A stretch of DNA of 64,000 nucleotides from Pseudomonas sp. GD04091 (GCF_029836165.1 NZ_JAOEBG010000014.1:62001-126000), one strand, 5' to 3'. Positions 26,007 through 35,023 are shown, counted from the first letter of the stretch. Notes: a model not told the origin generated them from the letters alone. A program made the numbers and translations.

Positions 26007-27881
26007 ATGAATAAAAGCCTTCGTTTCAGCCACAAGATTCTTCTGGCGGCATCACTGATCGTGATCCTCGCCTTCAGTCTTTTCACCCTCTACAACGATT
26101 ATCTCCAGCGTAATGCCATACGCGCGGACCTCGAGAACTACCTGGCTGAGATGGGCGACTCCACCTCCACCAATATTCGCAACCTGTTCGAAGGGCGCAT
26201 CAAGCTGGTCGAGAACGTCGCCCAGAACCTGGCCCAGTACCCACAGAACACCGGCACCCTGCTCGGGCAGAACGCCCTGACGTCGAGCTTCCTCACCATT
26301 TACCTGGGCCAGCCCGACGGCACCTTCACCGTGCGACCGGATACCAGGATGCCCGATGGCTACGACCCCCGCGTACGCCCCTGGTACAAGGACGGCCTGA
26401 ACGCCAGCGGCCCGATCCTCACCGAGCCCTACATCGACATTGCCACCAACAAGATGGTCATCTCGATCATCAGCACCGCCTCGCGCTCGGTGGGGGTGGT
26501 CGGCGGCGACCTGGCGCTCGACGGTCTGGTGGACATCATCAACTCGCTGAACTTCGGCGGCATGGGCTATGCCTTCCTGGTCAACGACCAAGGCAAGATC
26601 CTCGTGCACCCGGACAAGAACCTGGTGATGAAATCCCTGTCCGACCTGTTCCCGCAGAACACACCGAAACTGTCCCGCGACCTGGCCGAAGTCGAGCTCA
26701 ATGGCGAAACCCGCCTGCTGACCTTCACCCCGGTCAAAGGCCTGCCGTCGGCCAACTGGTACATCGGCCTGTCGGTGGACAAGGACAAGGCCTTCTCGAT
26801 GCTCAGTACCTTCCGTACCTCCGCGGTGATCGCCACGCTGGTGGCGGTGGTGATCATCATCGCGCTGCTTGGCCTGCTGATCCGCGTCCTGTTGCAACCG
26901 CTGCACACCATGACCCGTGCCATGGAGAACATCGCCGAGGGCGAAGGCGACCTGACCCGCCGCCTGGAGATCCACAACCACGACGAGTTCGGTATCCTCG
27001 GCACCGCCTTCAACCGCTTCGTCGAGCGTATCCACGGCTCGATCCGCGAAGTGTCCTCGGCCACCGAGCAGGTCAACGAAGTGGCCTTGCGCGTGATCAG
27101 CGCCTCGAACTCGTCGATGACCAACTCCGACGAGCAGTCCAACCGCACCAACAGCGTCGCCGCCGCGATCAACCAGCTGGGGGCCGCCGCCCAGGAAATC
27201 GCCGGCAACGCCGCCCAGGCTTCACAGCATGCCAGCTCCGCCCGGTTGCTGGCCGAAGAGGGCCAGCAGGTGGTGCAGCGCAACATCGAAGCGATGAACC
27301 GCCTGTCGGACCTGATCGTCGATTCCAGCGCGCATATCGAGACCCTCAACAACAAGACCGTCAATATTGGCCAGATCCTCGAGGTGATCACCAGCATCTC
27401 CCAGCAGACCAACCTGCTGGCGCTCAACGCCGCCATCGAGGCTGCCCGCGCCGGCGAGGCCGGGCGTGGTTTCGCCGTGGTCGCCGACGAGGTGCGCAAC
27501 CTGGCGCACCGCACCCAGGAGTCGGCGCAACAGGTACAGACCATGATCGAGGAACTGCAGGTCGGTGCCCGCGAGTCGGTCGACACCATGGGCCAGAGCC
27601 AGCGCCACAGCCAGGACAGCATGGAGATCGCCAACCAGGCCGGCGAACGCCTGGGCAGCGTCACCCAGCGCATCGGCGAGATCGACGGCATGAACCAGTC
27701 GGTGGCCACCGCCACCGAAGAGCAGACCGCCGTGGTCGACTCGATCAACATGGACATCAACGAGATCAACATGCTCAACCAGGAAGGTGTCGAGAACCTG
27801 CAGGCCACCTTGCGCGCCTGCTCGGACCTCGAACAGCAGGCCGGGCGCCTCAAGCAGCTGGTCGGCAGCTTCCGCATCTGA
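26007..27881 (+). CDS. Methyl-accepting chemotaxis protein, dCache amino-acid type (PctA/McpG-like)
   Basis: Inner-membrane chemoreceptor, 624 aa from ATG 26007. TM1 covers about residues 11-30. A periplasmic dCache domain (about 40-275) carries the amino-acid-binding motif (Y119, R124, W126, Y127, Y142, D168; PctA uses equivalents). TM2 covers about 278-300 and is followed by a HAMP and a signalling hairpin with tip ISQQTNLLALNAAIEAARAGEAGRGFAVVADEVRN. The sequence and position suit P. putida McpG (a GABA receptor) or a PctA/B paralogue, but ligand choice cannot be settled from sequence. The upstream ATPase gene is divergent. Confidence 0.93.
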   Translation: MNKSLRFSHKILLAASLIVILAFSLFTLYNDYLQRNAIRADLENYLAEMGDSTSTNIRNLFEGRIKLVENVAQNLAQYPQNTGTLLGQNALTSSFLTIYLGQPDGTFTVRPDTRMPDGYDPRVRPWYKDGLNASGPILTEPYIDIATNKMVISIISTASRSVGVVGGDLALDGLVDIINSLNFGGMGYAFLVNDQGKILVHPDKNLVMKSLSDLFPQNTPKLSRDLAEVELNGETRLLTFTPVKGLPSANWYIGLSVDKDKAFSMLSTFRTSAVIATLVAVVIIIALLGLLIRVLLQPLHTMTRAMENIAEGEGDLTRRLEIHNHDEFGILGTAFNRFVERIHGSIREVSSATEQVNEVALRVISASNSSMTNSDEQSNRTNSVAAAINQLGAAAQEIAGNAAQASQHASSARLLAEEGQQVVQRNIEAMNRLSDLIVDSSAHIETLNNKTVNIGQILEVITSISQQTNLLALNAAIEAARAGEAGRGFAVVADEVRNLAHRTQESAQQVQTMIEELQVGARESVDTMGQSQRHSQDSMEIANQAGERLGSVTQRIGEIDGMNQSVATATEEQTAVVDSINMDINEINMLNQEGVENLQATLRACSDLEQQAGRLKQLVGSFRI

Positions 27882-27892
27882 CCTGCCGCCCG

Positions 27893-27926
27893 CTCCCTGC
27901 GTGGGAGCGGGCGTGCCCTGCGACAG
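27893..27926. repeat. REP-like element after the chemoreceptor gene
   Basis: CTCCCTGCGTGGGAGCGGGC followed by GTGCCCTGCGA is a degenerate REP copy with a short dyad, directly downstream of the chemoreceptor stop. Confidence 0.5.
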
Positions 27927-28049
27927 AACAGCCCGCCAAACCCCGATCGAACAAACTATCCTTCAGGTAGGTCAACCCTCAGGCGCGTCATCGTCGGTTC
28001 ATTACCGCCAGATGACACACCCGAGGACGATCCCGGAGGGATGCTGATC

Positions 28050-29162
28050 GTGCACATCGCCGACATCACCATGTTCTACGCCCCGGCCAGCGGTGGCGTG
28101 CGAACCTATCTTGATGCCAAACACCGCCGCCTCGACGCCATGCCCGGCGTTCGCCACAGCCTGCTGATCCCCGGCGCCAGCGCCAGCCATACCGATGGCG
28201 TCTACCACGTCCCCGCCCCACCACTGCCGTTCGGCAACGGCTATCGCTTCCCGGTGCGCCTGGCGCCCTGGTGCAACGTATTGCGCGGGCTGCAGCCCGA
28301 CCTGATCGAAGTGGGCGATCCCTACCTCACCGCCTGGGCCGCACTGGAGGCACGGCGCAAACTCGACGTGCCAGTGATCGGCTTCTATCACTCCGACCTG
28401 CCATTGCTGGTGAGCAACCGCATGGGCAACTGGTTCACCCCCAATGTCGAGGCCTACGTCAGCAAGCTGTACGGCAATTTCGACCGGGTCCTGGCGCCCA
28501 GCCAGGTGATGGCCGACAAGCTACGCAGGCTCGGCATCGACGATGTGCATGTGCAGCGCCTGGGCGTGGACCTCGCGCTGTTCCACCCCGAACGCCGCGA
28601 CCCCGGCCTGCGCGCGGAACTGGGCATCGCCGATACCGCCCGCCTGCTGGTGTTCGCCGGCCGCGGCTCCAAGGAGAAGAACCTGCCCGTGCTGCTCGAC
28701 TGCATGCGCACCCTCGGGCGCCACTACCACCTGTTGCTGGTCGGCTCGAACATGCCGGCCAATGTGCCGGACAACGTCAGCGTGATCGGTCATTTCTGCC
28801 CGCCCCAGGAAGTCGCCCGGCTGCTCGCCAGCGCCGACCTGCTGGTGCATGCCGGCGATCAGGAAACCTTCGGCCTGGTCATTCTCGAAGCCATGGCCAG
28901 CGCCACGCCGGTGGTGGCGGTGCACGCCGGGGCCTTCGGCGAGATCGTCGACGAACAGTGCGGCCGCCTGTGCCGGCCCAACGACGGCCCGGCCATGGCC
29001 GAGGCGGTGCACGAAGCGTTCGAGGCCGGGGTACGCACTCTCGGCAGCCAGGCCCGCCGCCATGTCGAGCGCCACTACAGTTGGGATACCGTGGTCAGCG
29101 GCCTGCTGCAGCATTATCAGGCGGTGCTCGGCCACCAGCCTCGGGTACGCGCCCATGGCTGA
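28050..29162 (+). CDS. Glycosyltransferase family 4 (group 1)
   Basis: Retaining GT-B glycosyltransferase, cytoplasmic or membrane-associated. It is 370 aa from GTG 28050. The nearby ATG 28041 would leave no space after GGAGGG (28035-28040), so the GTG with 9-nt spacing is preferred. The N-terminal donor of the fold shows SGGVRTYLDAK. The C-terminal nucleotide-sugar site shows FAGRGSKEKNLPVLL and the EX7E motif (ETFGLVILE). The 3' end overlaps the next gene by 8 nt, and a third gene follows with a 4-nt overlap. The sugar and acceptor are unknown, though the neighbours suggest a lipid- or membrane-linked sugar. Confidence 0.88.
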   Translation: MHIADITMFYAPASGGVRTYLDAKHRRLDAMPGVRHSLLIPGASASHTDGVYHVPAPPLPFGNGYRFPVRLAPWCNVLRGLQPDLIEVGDPYLTAWAALEARRKLDVPVIGFYHSDLPLLVSNRMGNWFTPNVEAYVSKLYGNFDRVLAPSQVMADKLRRLGIDDVHVQRLGVDLALFHPERRDPGLRAELGIADTARLLVFAGRGSKEKNLPVLLDCMRTLGRHYHLLLVGSNMPANVPDNVSVIGHFCPPQEVARLLASADLLVHAGDQETFGLVILEAMASATPVVAVHAGAFGEIVDEQCGRLCRPNDGPAMAEAVHEAFEAGVRTLGSQARRHVERHYSWDTVVSGLLQHYQAVLGHQPRVRAHG

Positions 29163-29919
29163 GCTGCGCAGCGGCCCGCGCAGCCTGATGCTGGTGCTGC
29201 ACGATGTGGCGCCGGAGACCTGGCCGGACTACCAGCCCTTCGTGCAGGCCATCGATGAATTGGGCGGCGTCCCAATGACCTGGCTGGTGGTGCCGGACTT
29301 TCATCACCGTAACGCGCTGCTGCGCTCGCCGACCTTCTGCCGCCTGCTCGAGCGACGCCTGGCCCGCGGCGATGAACTGGCACTGCACGGCTACTATCAT
29401 GCCGACGATGGTCCGGCGCCACGCAGTCCGGGCGAATACTTCATGCGCCGCCTATATACCCACGAAGGCGAGTTCTACGGGCTCGACCAGGCCAGCGCAC
29501 TGCAACGGCTAAAAGCCGGGCTGGCGCTGTTCGGCCAGCAAGGTTGGCCAGTTGCCGGCTTCGTCGCCCCGGCCTGGCTGATGAGCGACGGCACGCGCCA
29601 GGCTCTTCGCCAACTACCGTTGCGCTACACCAGTACGCCGCAACACCTGTACCGCCTGCCGGACTTCACCGCCATCGATGCTCCCGGCCTGGTATGGAGC
29701 GCACGCAGCGCCTGGCGTCGCGGCGTGTCGAGAATCGTCAGCGACTGGCAATGCCGGCGCTGGCGCGAGGCCGAGACCCTGCGCCTGGGCCTGCATCCGG
29801 TGGACATGCGCCATGCAAGCGCGCGCAACTACTGGCTCGACACCCTGCACAGCCTGCTGGCACAGGGCCGCGAGCCACTGACCAAGTCAGCCTGGCTGGA
29901 TCGCCAGGTCAACCCATGA
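29155..29919 (+). CDS. DUF2334 polysaccharide-deacetylase-like protein
   Basis: 254 aa with a carbohydrate-esterase 4-related fold. HDVAPETWPDY near the start has the expected first Asp/His metal site, ELALHGYYHADDG is the HxxxH-like second metal motif, and FVAPAWLMS and GLHPVDMRH follow. It has no signal peptide, so it probably acts in the cytoplasm or at the inner face of the membrane. The start is ATG 29155, inside the end of the glycosyltransferase gene. Deacetylation of a sugar laid down by that enzyme, for example N-acetylhexosamine, is a reasonable inference. Confidence 0.85.
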   Translation: MAELRSGPRSLMLVLHDVAPETWPDYQPFVQAIDELGGVPMTWLVVPDFHHRNALLRSPTFCRLLERRLARGDELALHGYYHADDGPAPRSPGEYFMRRLYTHEGEFYGLDQASALQRLKAGLALFGQQGWPVAGFVAPAWLMSDGTRQALRQLPLRYTSTPQHLYRLPDFTAIDAPGLVWSARSAWRRGVSRIVSDWQCRRWREAETLRLGLHPVDMRHASARNYWLDTLHSLLAQGREPLTKSAWLDRQVNP

Positions 29920-30908
29920 AACGCCTGGGCTGGCTGGCCCTGGCAGTGCTGCTGGCGGTGCTGGTCCCGGCCCTGCTCGGCGGCGGTCAACTGCTGGCAC
30001 GCCTGCAATCCTTCGCCCCCAGCCTGATGCTGCTGCTCCTGGGAATGATCCTGCTGTGCTGGATCATCAATGCCATCCGCCTGCGCCTGTTGCTCGGTGA
30101 ACAGGGCGCGCAGCTGGGCCCGGTCCGCAGCCTCGGCGTGGTCATGGCCACCGAGTTCGCGATCTGCAGCACGCCCGGTGGCAGCGGTGGCCCGCTGACG
30201 CTGATGGCGCTGCTGACGCGCGAGCGCATCGCCGCCTCACGCAGCGGCGCGGTGTTCGCCATGGACCAGTTGAACGACTTGGTGTTCTTCTTTTGCGCGA
30301 TGCTGGCGATTGCGGCCTATGCCCTGTTCCACAGCCTGGGGCACAGCCAGGAAAGCATGCTGCTGGGTAGCGCCCTGCTGCTGTGCGCCGCACTGGCTGT
30401 GATCGTCGTGCTGCTGCGCTGTCGGCGCGCGGTGATGCGTGGCAACGGCCGCCTGCTGCGGCGCCTGGGCATGCCCCCCGCGCGACGGCGGCGCTGGGCA
30501 CGCAAGCTGCTGCGTTTCCTCCATGCCCTGGCCGACACCTGGCGCCTGCCCAAGCCTACCCTGGCGCTGGTGTTCGCCCTCACTTGCGCGCACTGGAGCC
30601 TGCGCTACAGCGTGCTGTACCTGGTATTGAGGGGGCTGGGGGTAGAGCTGGCGTGGATACCGAGCTTTCTGGTGCAGATGCTCTCGCTCAGCGCCGGGCA
30701 GTTCAGCCTGCTGCCGGGAGGTGCCGGCGCGGCGGAAGTGACCTCGGCGACCTTGCTGGCGCCGCTGGTAGGATCATCGACCGCAGCCGCGGCGATCCTG
30801 ATCTGGCGTGCGGTCACGTTCTACTTCTATCTGATCGCTGGCGGGCCGGTGTTTCTGTGCCTGCTGGCAGGTCCGCTGCTGGCGCGCTGGCGTCGCCAGA
30901 CGGATTGA
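29916..30908 (+). CDS. UPF0104/lysylphosphatidylglycerol-synthase-like membrane protein
   Basis: 330 aa with about eight TM segments and the family motif STPGGSGGPLTLMALL and LLPGGAGAAEVTSATLLA repeats. This is the integral membrane domain shared by MprF flippase/synthase, AglD and YbhN. The ATG (29916) overlaps the deacetylase stop by 4 nt. It probably handles a lipid-linked product of the two upstream enzymes; flippase activity is inferred from MprF. The last 95 bp are overlapped antisense by the small gene at 30814. Confidence 0.85.
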   Translation: MKRLGWLALAVLLAVLVPALLGGGQLLARLQSFAPSLMLLLLGMILLCWIINAIRLRLLLGEQGAQLGPVRSLGVVMATEFAICSTPGGSGGPLTLMALLTRERIAASRSGAVFAMDQLNDLVFFFCAMLAIAAYALFHSLGHSQESMLLGSALLLCAALAVIVVLLRCRRAVMRGNGRLLRRLGMPPARRRRWARKLLRFLHALADTWRLPKPTLALVFALTCAHWSLRYSVLYLVLRGLGVELAWIPSFLVQMLSLSAGQFSLLPGGAGAAEVTSATLLAPLVGSSTAAAAILIWRAVTFYFYLIAGGPVFLCLLAGPLLARWRRQTD

Positions 30909-31047
30909 AGCGCTTCCACAGCTCGGCGGCACCGGGGAATTCGGTGCCGTCGTCGTCGCTCAACGCGTCGGGGTCGAAACGGGCCAGGCAGCCTTCGCCC
31001 AAGGTCGGTGGCGCCGAGGCGCCGGCCTTGTCACGTGGATCCGCCAT
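30814..31047 (-). CDS. Small hypothetical protein antisense to the 3' end of the UPF0104 gene
   Basis: 77 aa, MADPRDKAGASAPPTLGEGC and so on, acidic in the middle (FDPDALSDDDGTEFPGAAELW) with a low-complexity tail. ATG 31047 has a good CGAGGG Shine-Dalgarno 7 nt upstream, and the gene lies 15 bp downstream of purU on the same strand, so it is likely co-transcribed. Its 3' end overlaps the converging gene by 95 bp. No domain is recognised. The Shine-Dalgarno and the non-overlapped N-terminal part argue that it is real. Confidence 0.55.
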   Translation of the reverse strand: MADPRDKAGASAPPTLGEGCLARFDPDALSDDDGTEFPGAAELWKRFNPSGDASAPAADLPAGTETPARQRSDRSRT

Positions 31048-31062
31048 GCGCAGGCCCTCGAC

Positions 31063-31914
31063 TCAGTTGAACACCACGGTCTTGTTGCCATGGACCAGCA
31101 CGCGGTCTTCCAGGTGATAGCGCAGGCCGCGGGCCAGCACCATCTTCTCCACGTCACGACCGAAACGCACCATGTCTTCGATGCTGTCGGCGTGGCTGAC
31201 ACGCACCACGTCCTGTTCGATGATCGGGCCGGCATCCAGCTCTTCGGTGACGTAGTGGCAGGTCGCGCCGATCAGCTTCACGCCACGCAAGGCAGCCTGG
31301 TGATACGGCTTGGCACCAACGAACGACGGCAGGAAGCTGTGGTGAATGTTGATGACTTTCTCGGCGTACGCCTGGCACAGCTGGGGTGGCAGGATCTGCA
31401 TGTAGCGCGCCAGCACCACGGCGTCGGCGCCGTATTCCTCGACCAGGCGCGACACTTCGGCGAAAGCCGGCTGCTTGTCCTTCGGATCGACCGGGACATG
31501 ATGGAACGGAATGCCGTGCCACTCGACCATGCTACGCAGGTCGTTGTGATTGGAGATCACGCAGGGGATTTCGCAATCCAGCTCGTCGGTGTGCCAGCGG
31601 TGCAGCAGGTCGGCCAGGCAGTGCGACTCACGGCTGGCCATCAGGACAACACGCTTCTTCTGGGCAGAGTCGGTAATCCGCCAGGTCATGGAGAACTCTT
31701 CGGCAATCGGCGCAAACGCCTCGCGGAAAGCCTCGATACCGAATGGCAGCGACTCGGCGCGGATCTCATGGCGCATGAAGAACCAGCCACTCTGCTCGTC
31801 GGAGTGGTGGCTGGCTTCGTTGATCCAGCCATTGTAGAGAGCCAGGAAATTACTGACTTTCGCCACGATGCCGACGCGGTCGGGGCAGGCAATCACCAGT
31901 CGATAGGTGCGCAT
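31063..31914 (-). CDS. purU: Formyltetrahydrofolate deformylase
   Basis: Hydrolyses 10-formyl-THF to formate and THF, balancing one-carbon pools and feeding formate to PurT. It is 283 aa. An N-terminal ACT domain (TYRLVIACPDRVGIVAKVSNFLA) is followed by a formyltransferase fold with ISNHNDLRSMVEWHGIPFHHVP, HHSFLPSF and the TCHYVTEELDAGPII motif that includes the catalytic His and Asp. ATG 31914 has GGAG upstream; the frame beyond is intergenic. It is divergent from the MvaT gene. Confidence 0.95.
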   Translation of the reverse strand: MRTYRLVIACPDRVGIVAKVSNFLALYNGWINEASHHSDEQSGWFFMRHEIRAESLPFGIEAFREAFAPIAEEFSMTWRITDSAQKKRVVLMASRESHCLADLLHRWHTDELDCEIPCVISNHNDLRSMVEWHGIPFHHVPVDPKDKQPAFAEVSRLVEEYGADAVVLARYMQILPPQLCQAYAEKVINIHHSFLPSFVGAKPYHQAALRGVKLIGATCHYVTEELDAGPIIEQDVVRVSHADSIEDMVRFGRDVEKMVLARGLRYHLEDRVLVHGNKTVVFN

Positions 31915-32140
31915 GAGAGAGACTCCAGAACTTCGCAAAGGCGCGTATTCTAGCGGCCTGGCAAAAAAAACGCAGTAATCATCTACGCCCGCGCCTGGCC
32001 GGGCGCGGGCGCAATCGGGTCGTACAATTCCCTTCGATTCAAGGGGCAATCGCCGCCGCCCCGCCCAACATGTAAATTTTTTTAACCTAATAGCGAGGAA
32101 ATCTTCCCGCGCTATTAATTGATTCATGACTTTTTAATTG

Positions 32141-32169
32141 TTTACTTGGCAGTTTGGCCTGTCTATTAT
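32141..32169 (+). promoter_or_regulatory. Sigma70-type promoter of the MvaT-family gene
   Basis: TTTACT (32141-32146), a 17-bp spacer and TATTAT (32164-32169) lie about 43 bp before the ATG, in an AT-rich 297-bp region (for example a run of T at about 32078-32084). The AT-rich tract is the kind of site MvaT proteins bind, so autorepression is likely. Confidence 0.55.
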
Positions 32170-32211
32170 TGCCCGCACTGTCTCTCTGAACATGCATTTA
32201 AGGAACACACC

Positions 32212-32589
32212 ATGTCCCTGATCAACGAATACCGCGCCACCGAAGAAGCCATCAAGGAACTTCAAGCCCGCCTGGCCAACCTGTCGCAAGATGACAAGCT
32301 GAAGAAAGAACTGGAATTCGAAGGCAAGCTGCGTGCCCTGATGGGCGAATACTCCAAGTCCCTGCGTGACGTGATCGCCCTGCTCGACCCGGAAAGCAAA
32401 CTGAGCAAGGCACCGCGCGGCGCCGTCAAGACCACCGCCACCAAGCGTGCGCGCAAGGTCAAGCAATACAAGAATCCGCACAATGGCGAGATTATTGAAA
32501 CCAAAGGCGGCAACCACAAGACGCTGAAAGAGTGGAAAGCCAAATGGGGCGGCGACGTCGTTGAAAGCTGGGCTACCCTGCTGGACTGA
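32212..32589 (+). CDS. turA: MvaT/TurA-family H-NS-like xenogeneic silencer
   Basis: Nucleoid-associated DNA-binding protein, 125 aa. An N-terminal coiled-coil oligomerisation region (INEYRATEEAIKELQARLAN and KKELEFEGKLRALMGEYSK) is followed by a linker and a C-terminal AT-hook-like domain (RKVKQYKNPHNGEIIETKGGNHKTLKEWKAKWGGDVVESWATLL) that grips AT-rich DNA. In P. putida the paralogues TurA to TurE exist. Position next to purU and sbcB matches TurA and P. aeruginosa mvaT. The start has an AAGGAA site 8 nt upstream. Confidence 0.93.
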   Translation: MSLINEYRATEEAIKELQARLANLSQDDKLKKELEFEGKLRALMGEYSKSLRDVIALLDPESKLSKAPRGAVKTTATKRARKVKQYKNPHNGEIIETKGGNHKTLKEWKAKWGGDVVESWATLLD

Positions 32590-32620
32590 TTCGCGTCACC
32601 CACGCATCGGTTTCAACAAG

Positions 32621-32649
32621 AAAACGCCGGCAACCGCCGGCGTTTTTTG
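32621..32649 (+). terminator. Intrinsic terminator of the MvaT-family gene
   Basis: A perfect 10-bp stem AAAACGCCGG/CCGGCGTTTT (32621-32630 with 32637-32646) with T-run. It also points at the sbcB stop and could act on both strands. Confidence 0.9.
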
Positions 32650-32661
32650 TATCCGTTCAAT

Positions 32662-34092
32662 TCAAAGCGCGAACTGCACTTTCAACTGCCTGACATGACT
32701 TTGCCAGGCATCCAGTACCCGCCGCCCCTCCTCGCTCGCCTCGCCCCAGCTGCTCTGCCATGCCTGCTCGAATGCATCGAGGGTATTCGGCGCGCCCTGG
32801 GCCGGGTTCGTCAGCCGTTGCTGGCAGAACCCATGCCAGCGCGCACGTTCCTGTTCACTCAGGGTGTCGAAGAAGTTGCGCGCACGGTAACGGAACAAAA
32901 GTTCCGGCATGCGTGGATCGTCGAACATCCAATGCCCCTGCGCCAATTTCGCCGGGTCTGTCTGACGTACTTGTTCGCTCAGACGCTTGTCACGATCACC
33001 GAGGAATCCGTCGTACAACTGTTGCTCCGGATCCTCGCTCGGCGCAAAGGCCTCTTCTTCATAAATGATGCCCAGCTTGTCCCGCCAGGCCTCTTGCTGA
33101 TTGATCAATTGTTCTGCCCGTGACTGCAGCGCCGCCATATCGAGGCCCAGCCGTTGTTGATCAACCGGGCGCAATACCGACAAGGGCGCCAGTACCGGAC
33201 AACGGTTGATATGCACCAACTTCAACGGGACCGGTAGTTCCCCTTCGCCCATCTCTTCACGCCGTGTGTATAAACGCTGGCGTAACGCCTCGGCACTGTC
33301 CCGCAGCAGCGGTGTTGTTTCCAGGTGCAGGTCACAAACTATCAACGCATTGCGGTTACGTGGATGCCACGCCAGCGGCAGCACCACTCCCAGATAATTG
33401 CGCTGTGCCGAGAAACGTCCGGATACATGCACCAAAGGCTGCAACAAACGAATCTGTTCCATCACCTTGTGCTTGCTGCGCAACTGGAACAACCAGTCGT
33501 ACAACTTGGGTTGCCTGTCGCGGATCAATCGCGCCAGGGCAATCGTCGCCCGTACGTCGGAAAGCGCCTCATGGGCATGGCCATGGTCGATGCCATTGGC
33601 TTTGCTCAGCAGTTCCAGGCGCAGACTGGTGCGCCCCTCCTGCTGCGGCCAGACGATGCCTTCCGGCCGCAGGGCATAGGCCGTGCGCACCACATCGATG
33701 AGGTCCCAGCGGCTGTTGCCGCCCTGCCACTCACGGGCATAGGGGTCGAAGAAGTTGCGATAGAGGCTGTAGCGGGTGACTTCGTCATCGAAGCGCAGGG
33801 TGTTGTAGCCGGCGCCGCAGGTGCCGGGCCGGGCCAATTGGTCGTGCACCCGAGTCATGAACTCGGCTTCGCACAGGCCCTGGCTGGCCAACTGCTGCGG
33901 GGTGATGCCGGTCACCAGGCAAGCCGCCGGGTGCGGAAGAATGTCGTCGGAGGGACGGCAATAGAGGCTGATCGGCGCCTCGATCTCGTTGAGATCGAAG
34001 TCGGTGCGCACACCGGCCACCTGCAACGGGCGGTCGCAGCGCGGGTTGATGCCGGTGGTTTCGTAGTCGTGCCAGAAGATGCTGGAGCTCAC
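32662..34092 (-). CDS. sbcB: Exodeoxyribonuclease I
   Basis: 3'-to-5' single-strand DNA exonuclease used in recombination and mismatch repair. It is 476 aa, with a DEDDh exonuclease core: motif I FWHDYETTGINP with the catalytic Asp/Glu, and motif III HAHEALSDVRATI with His and Asp. The ExoI SH3-like and helical C-terminal domains follow. The GTG at 34092 is preferred over TTG 34110 because AGGA lies 7 nt upstream and the protein then begins close to the ExoI core. Confidence 0.94.
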   Translation of the reverse strand: MSSSIFWHDYETTGINPRCDRPLQVAGVRTDFDLNEIEAPISLYCRPSDDILPHPAACLVTGITPQQLASQGLCEAEFMTRVHDQLARPGTCGAGYNTLRFDDEVTRYSLYRNFFDPYAREWQGGNSRWDLIDVVRTAYALRPEGIVWPQQEGRTSLRLELLSKANGIDHGHAHEALSDVRATIALARLIRDRQPKLYDWLFQLRSKHKVMEQIRLLQPLVHVSGRFSAQRNYLGVVLPLAWHPRNRNALIVCDLHLETTPLLRDSAEALRQRLYTRREEMGEGELPVPLKLVHINRCPVLAPLSVLRPVDQQRLGLDMAALQSRAEQLINQQEAWRDKLGIIYEEEAFAPSEDPEQQLYDGFLGDRDKRLSEQVRQTDPAKLAQGHWMFDDPRMPELLFRYRARNFFDTLSEQERARWHGFCQQRLTNPAQGAPNTLDAFEQAWQSSWGEASEEGRRVLDAWQSHVRQLKVQFAL

Positions 34093-34153
34093 GGGGTCGT
34101 CCTGTTCCAAGGTCGACCAGAGTCTAGCGGCCCTTGCGGTCCCCGGACCAGCC

Positions 34154-34513
34154 TCAGACCGAGGCGTTCATGGGGCGGAAACTGAAGAAGTCGCGCAGCG
34201 AACGCACAAAGTCATCGTATTCCGGGGGGGCCTGCAGCAGCATGAAGCCGGCATCGTAGTGCCCCGGCGTTTCATCCTCACGGCACCACAGGCAACTGGC
34301 GGTCAGGTTGATGAACTGCAGCCCGCCTCCGGCCAGCGGCACGCGCAATTGCAGCTCGAAGTCAGGCCCCACCAGCACCGGCAACTGGCTTATCAGCATC
34401 AACCCGGCCTCGGAGGCGTTGCCCAGATAGCCGATCTGCAAGTCGGTGAAGCGGTTGAACACCTTGAGCACGCAAGGCAGCTGATGGCGTTCGATATGTC
34501 GCTCGATAAACAT
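34154..34513 (-). CDS. PilZ-domain c-di-GMP-binding protein
   Basis: 119 aa from ATG 34513; a TTG 39 bp upstream would add residues without homology. It is a single PilZ domain with the RxxxR motif (RHIER, about residues 5-9) and the (D/N)xSxxG motif (NASEAG), followed by the beta-barrel strands. Both motifs are intact, so c-di-GMP binding is expected. The protein lacks other domains, so it is probably an adaptor. It lies alone between sbcB and a lipoprotein gene on the same strand. Its targets are unknown. Confidence 0.8.
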   Translation of the reverse strand: MFIERHIERHQLPCVLKVFNRFTDLQIGYLGNASEAGLMLISQLPVLVGPDFELQLRVPLAGGGLQFINLTASCLWCREDETPGHYDAGFMLLQAPPEYDDFVRSLRDFFSFRPMNASV

Positions 34514-34636
34514 GATCGCAATGATGTCCTGTACCCGGTGCCAGGAAGACAAGGTACTGGCGATGATCGTTACAACGCTTTAACAGATTAGTCCAAGCCG
34601 ACGGACGGACTACATGAAATCATCGACACCTTGGCA

Positions 34637-35023
34637 TTAACGCCAAGGTGTAGTGCTCGTCGGGGTGGCCATTGCCGCTTCGCCGCCGCGCAGGTGCCCA
34701 AGCTTCTCCAGCGTCTGCAAGCGCGCCTGGGCGCGGTAGGCGTACTCGTTGCGCGGGTATTGCTGGATCAGGTACTGGTAGGTCTGCGCCGCGTCGACAT
34801 AGAGCTTCTGCCGCTCCAGGCACTGGCCACGCAGCAGCGAGACCTCCGGGTGGATGAACGGGCGAGCGCGGCTGGTACGGTCGACCTGGGACAGTTCCAG
34901 CATCACCTTGGCGCAGTCGCCGCGGTCGTAGGCCCGGTAGGCATTGTTCAGGTGGTGGTCCATGGACCAGCGGGTGCAGCCGACGACACTGGCCGCCATG
35001 GTCAAAACGATCAGGGTGCGCAT
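34637..35023 (-). CDS. Small TPR-like lipoprotein
   Basis: 128 aa. The signal peptide ends at a lipobox (SVVGC, Cys 13), so it is lipid-anchored. The rest resembles a TPR-like tandem (NNAYRAYDRGDCAKVMLELSQV, LYVDAAQTYQYLIQQYPRNEYAYRAQARLQTLEKL). ATG 35023 has AGGAGAA upstream; earlier in-frame codons to 35305 lie in the pyruvate-kinase promoter region. Its function is unknown, but TPR lipoproteins often join outer-membrane assembly complexes. Confidence 0.8.
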   Translation of the reverse strand: MRTLIVLTMAASVVGCTRWSMDHHLNNAYRAYDRGDCAKVMLELSQVDRTSRARPFIHPEVSLLRGQCLERQKLYVDAAQTYQYLIQQYPRNEYAYRAQARLQTLEKLGHLRGGEAAMATPTSTTPWR

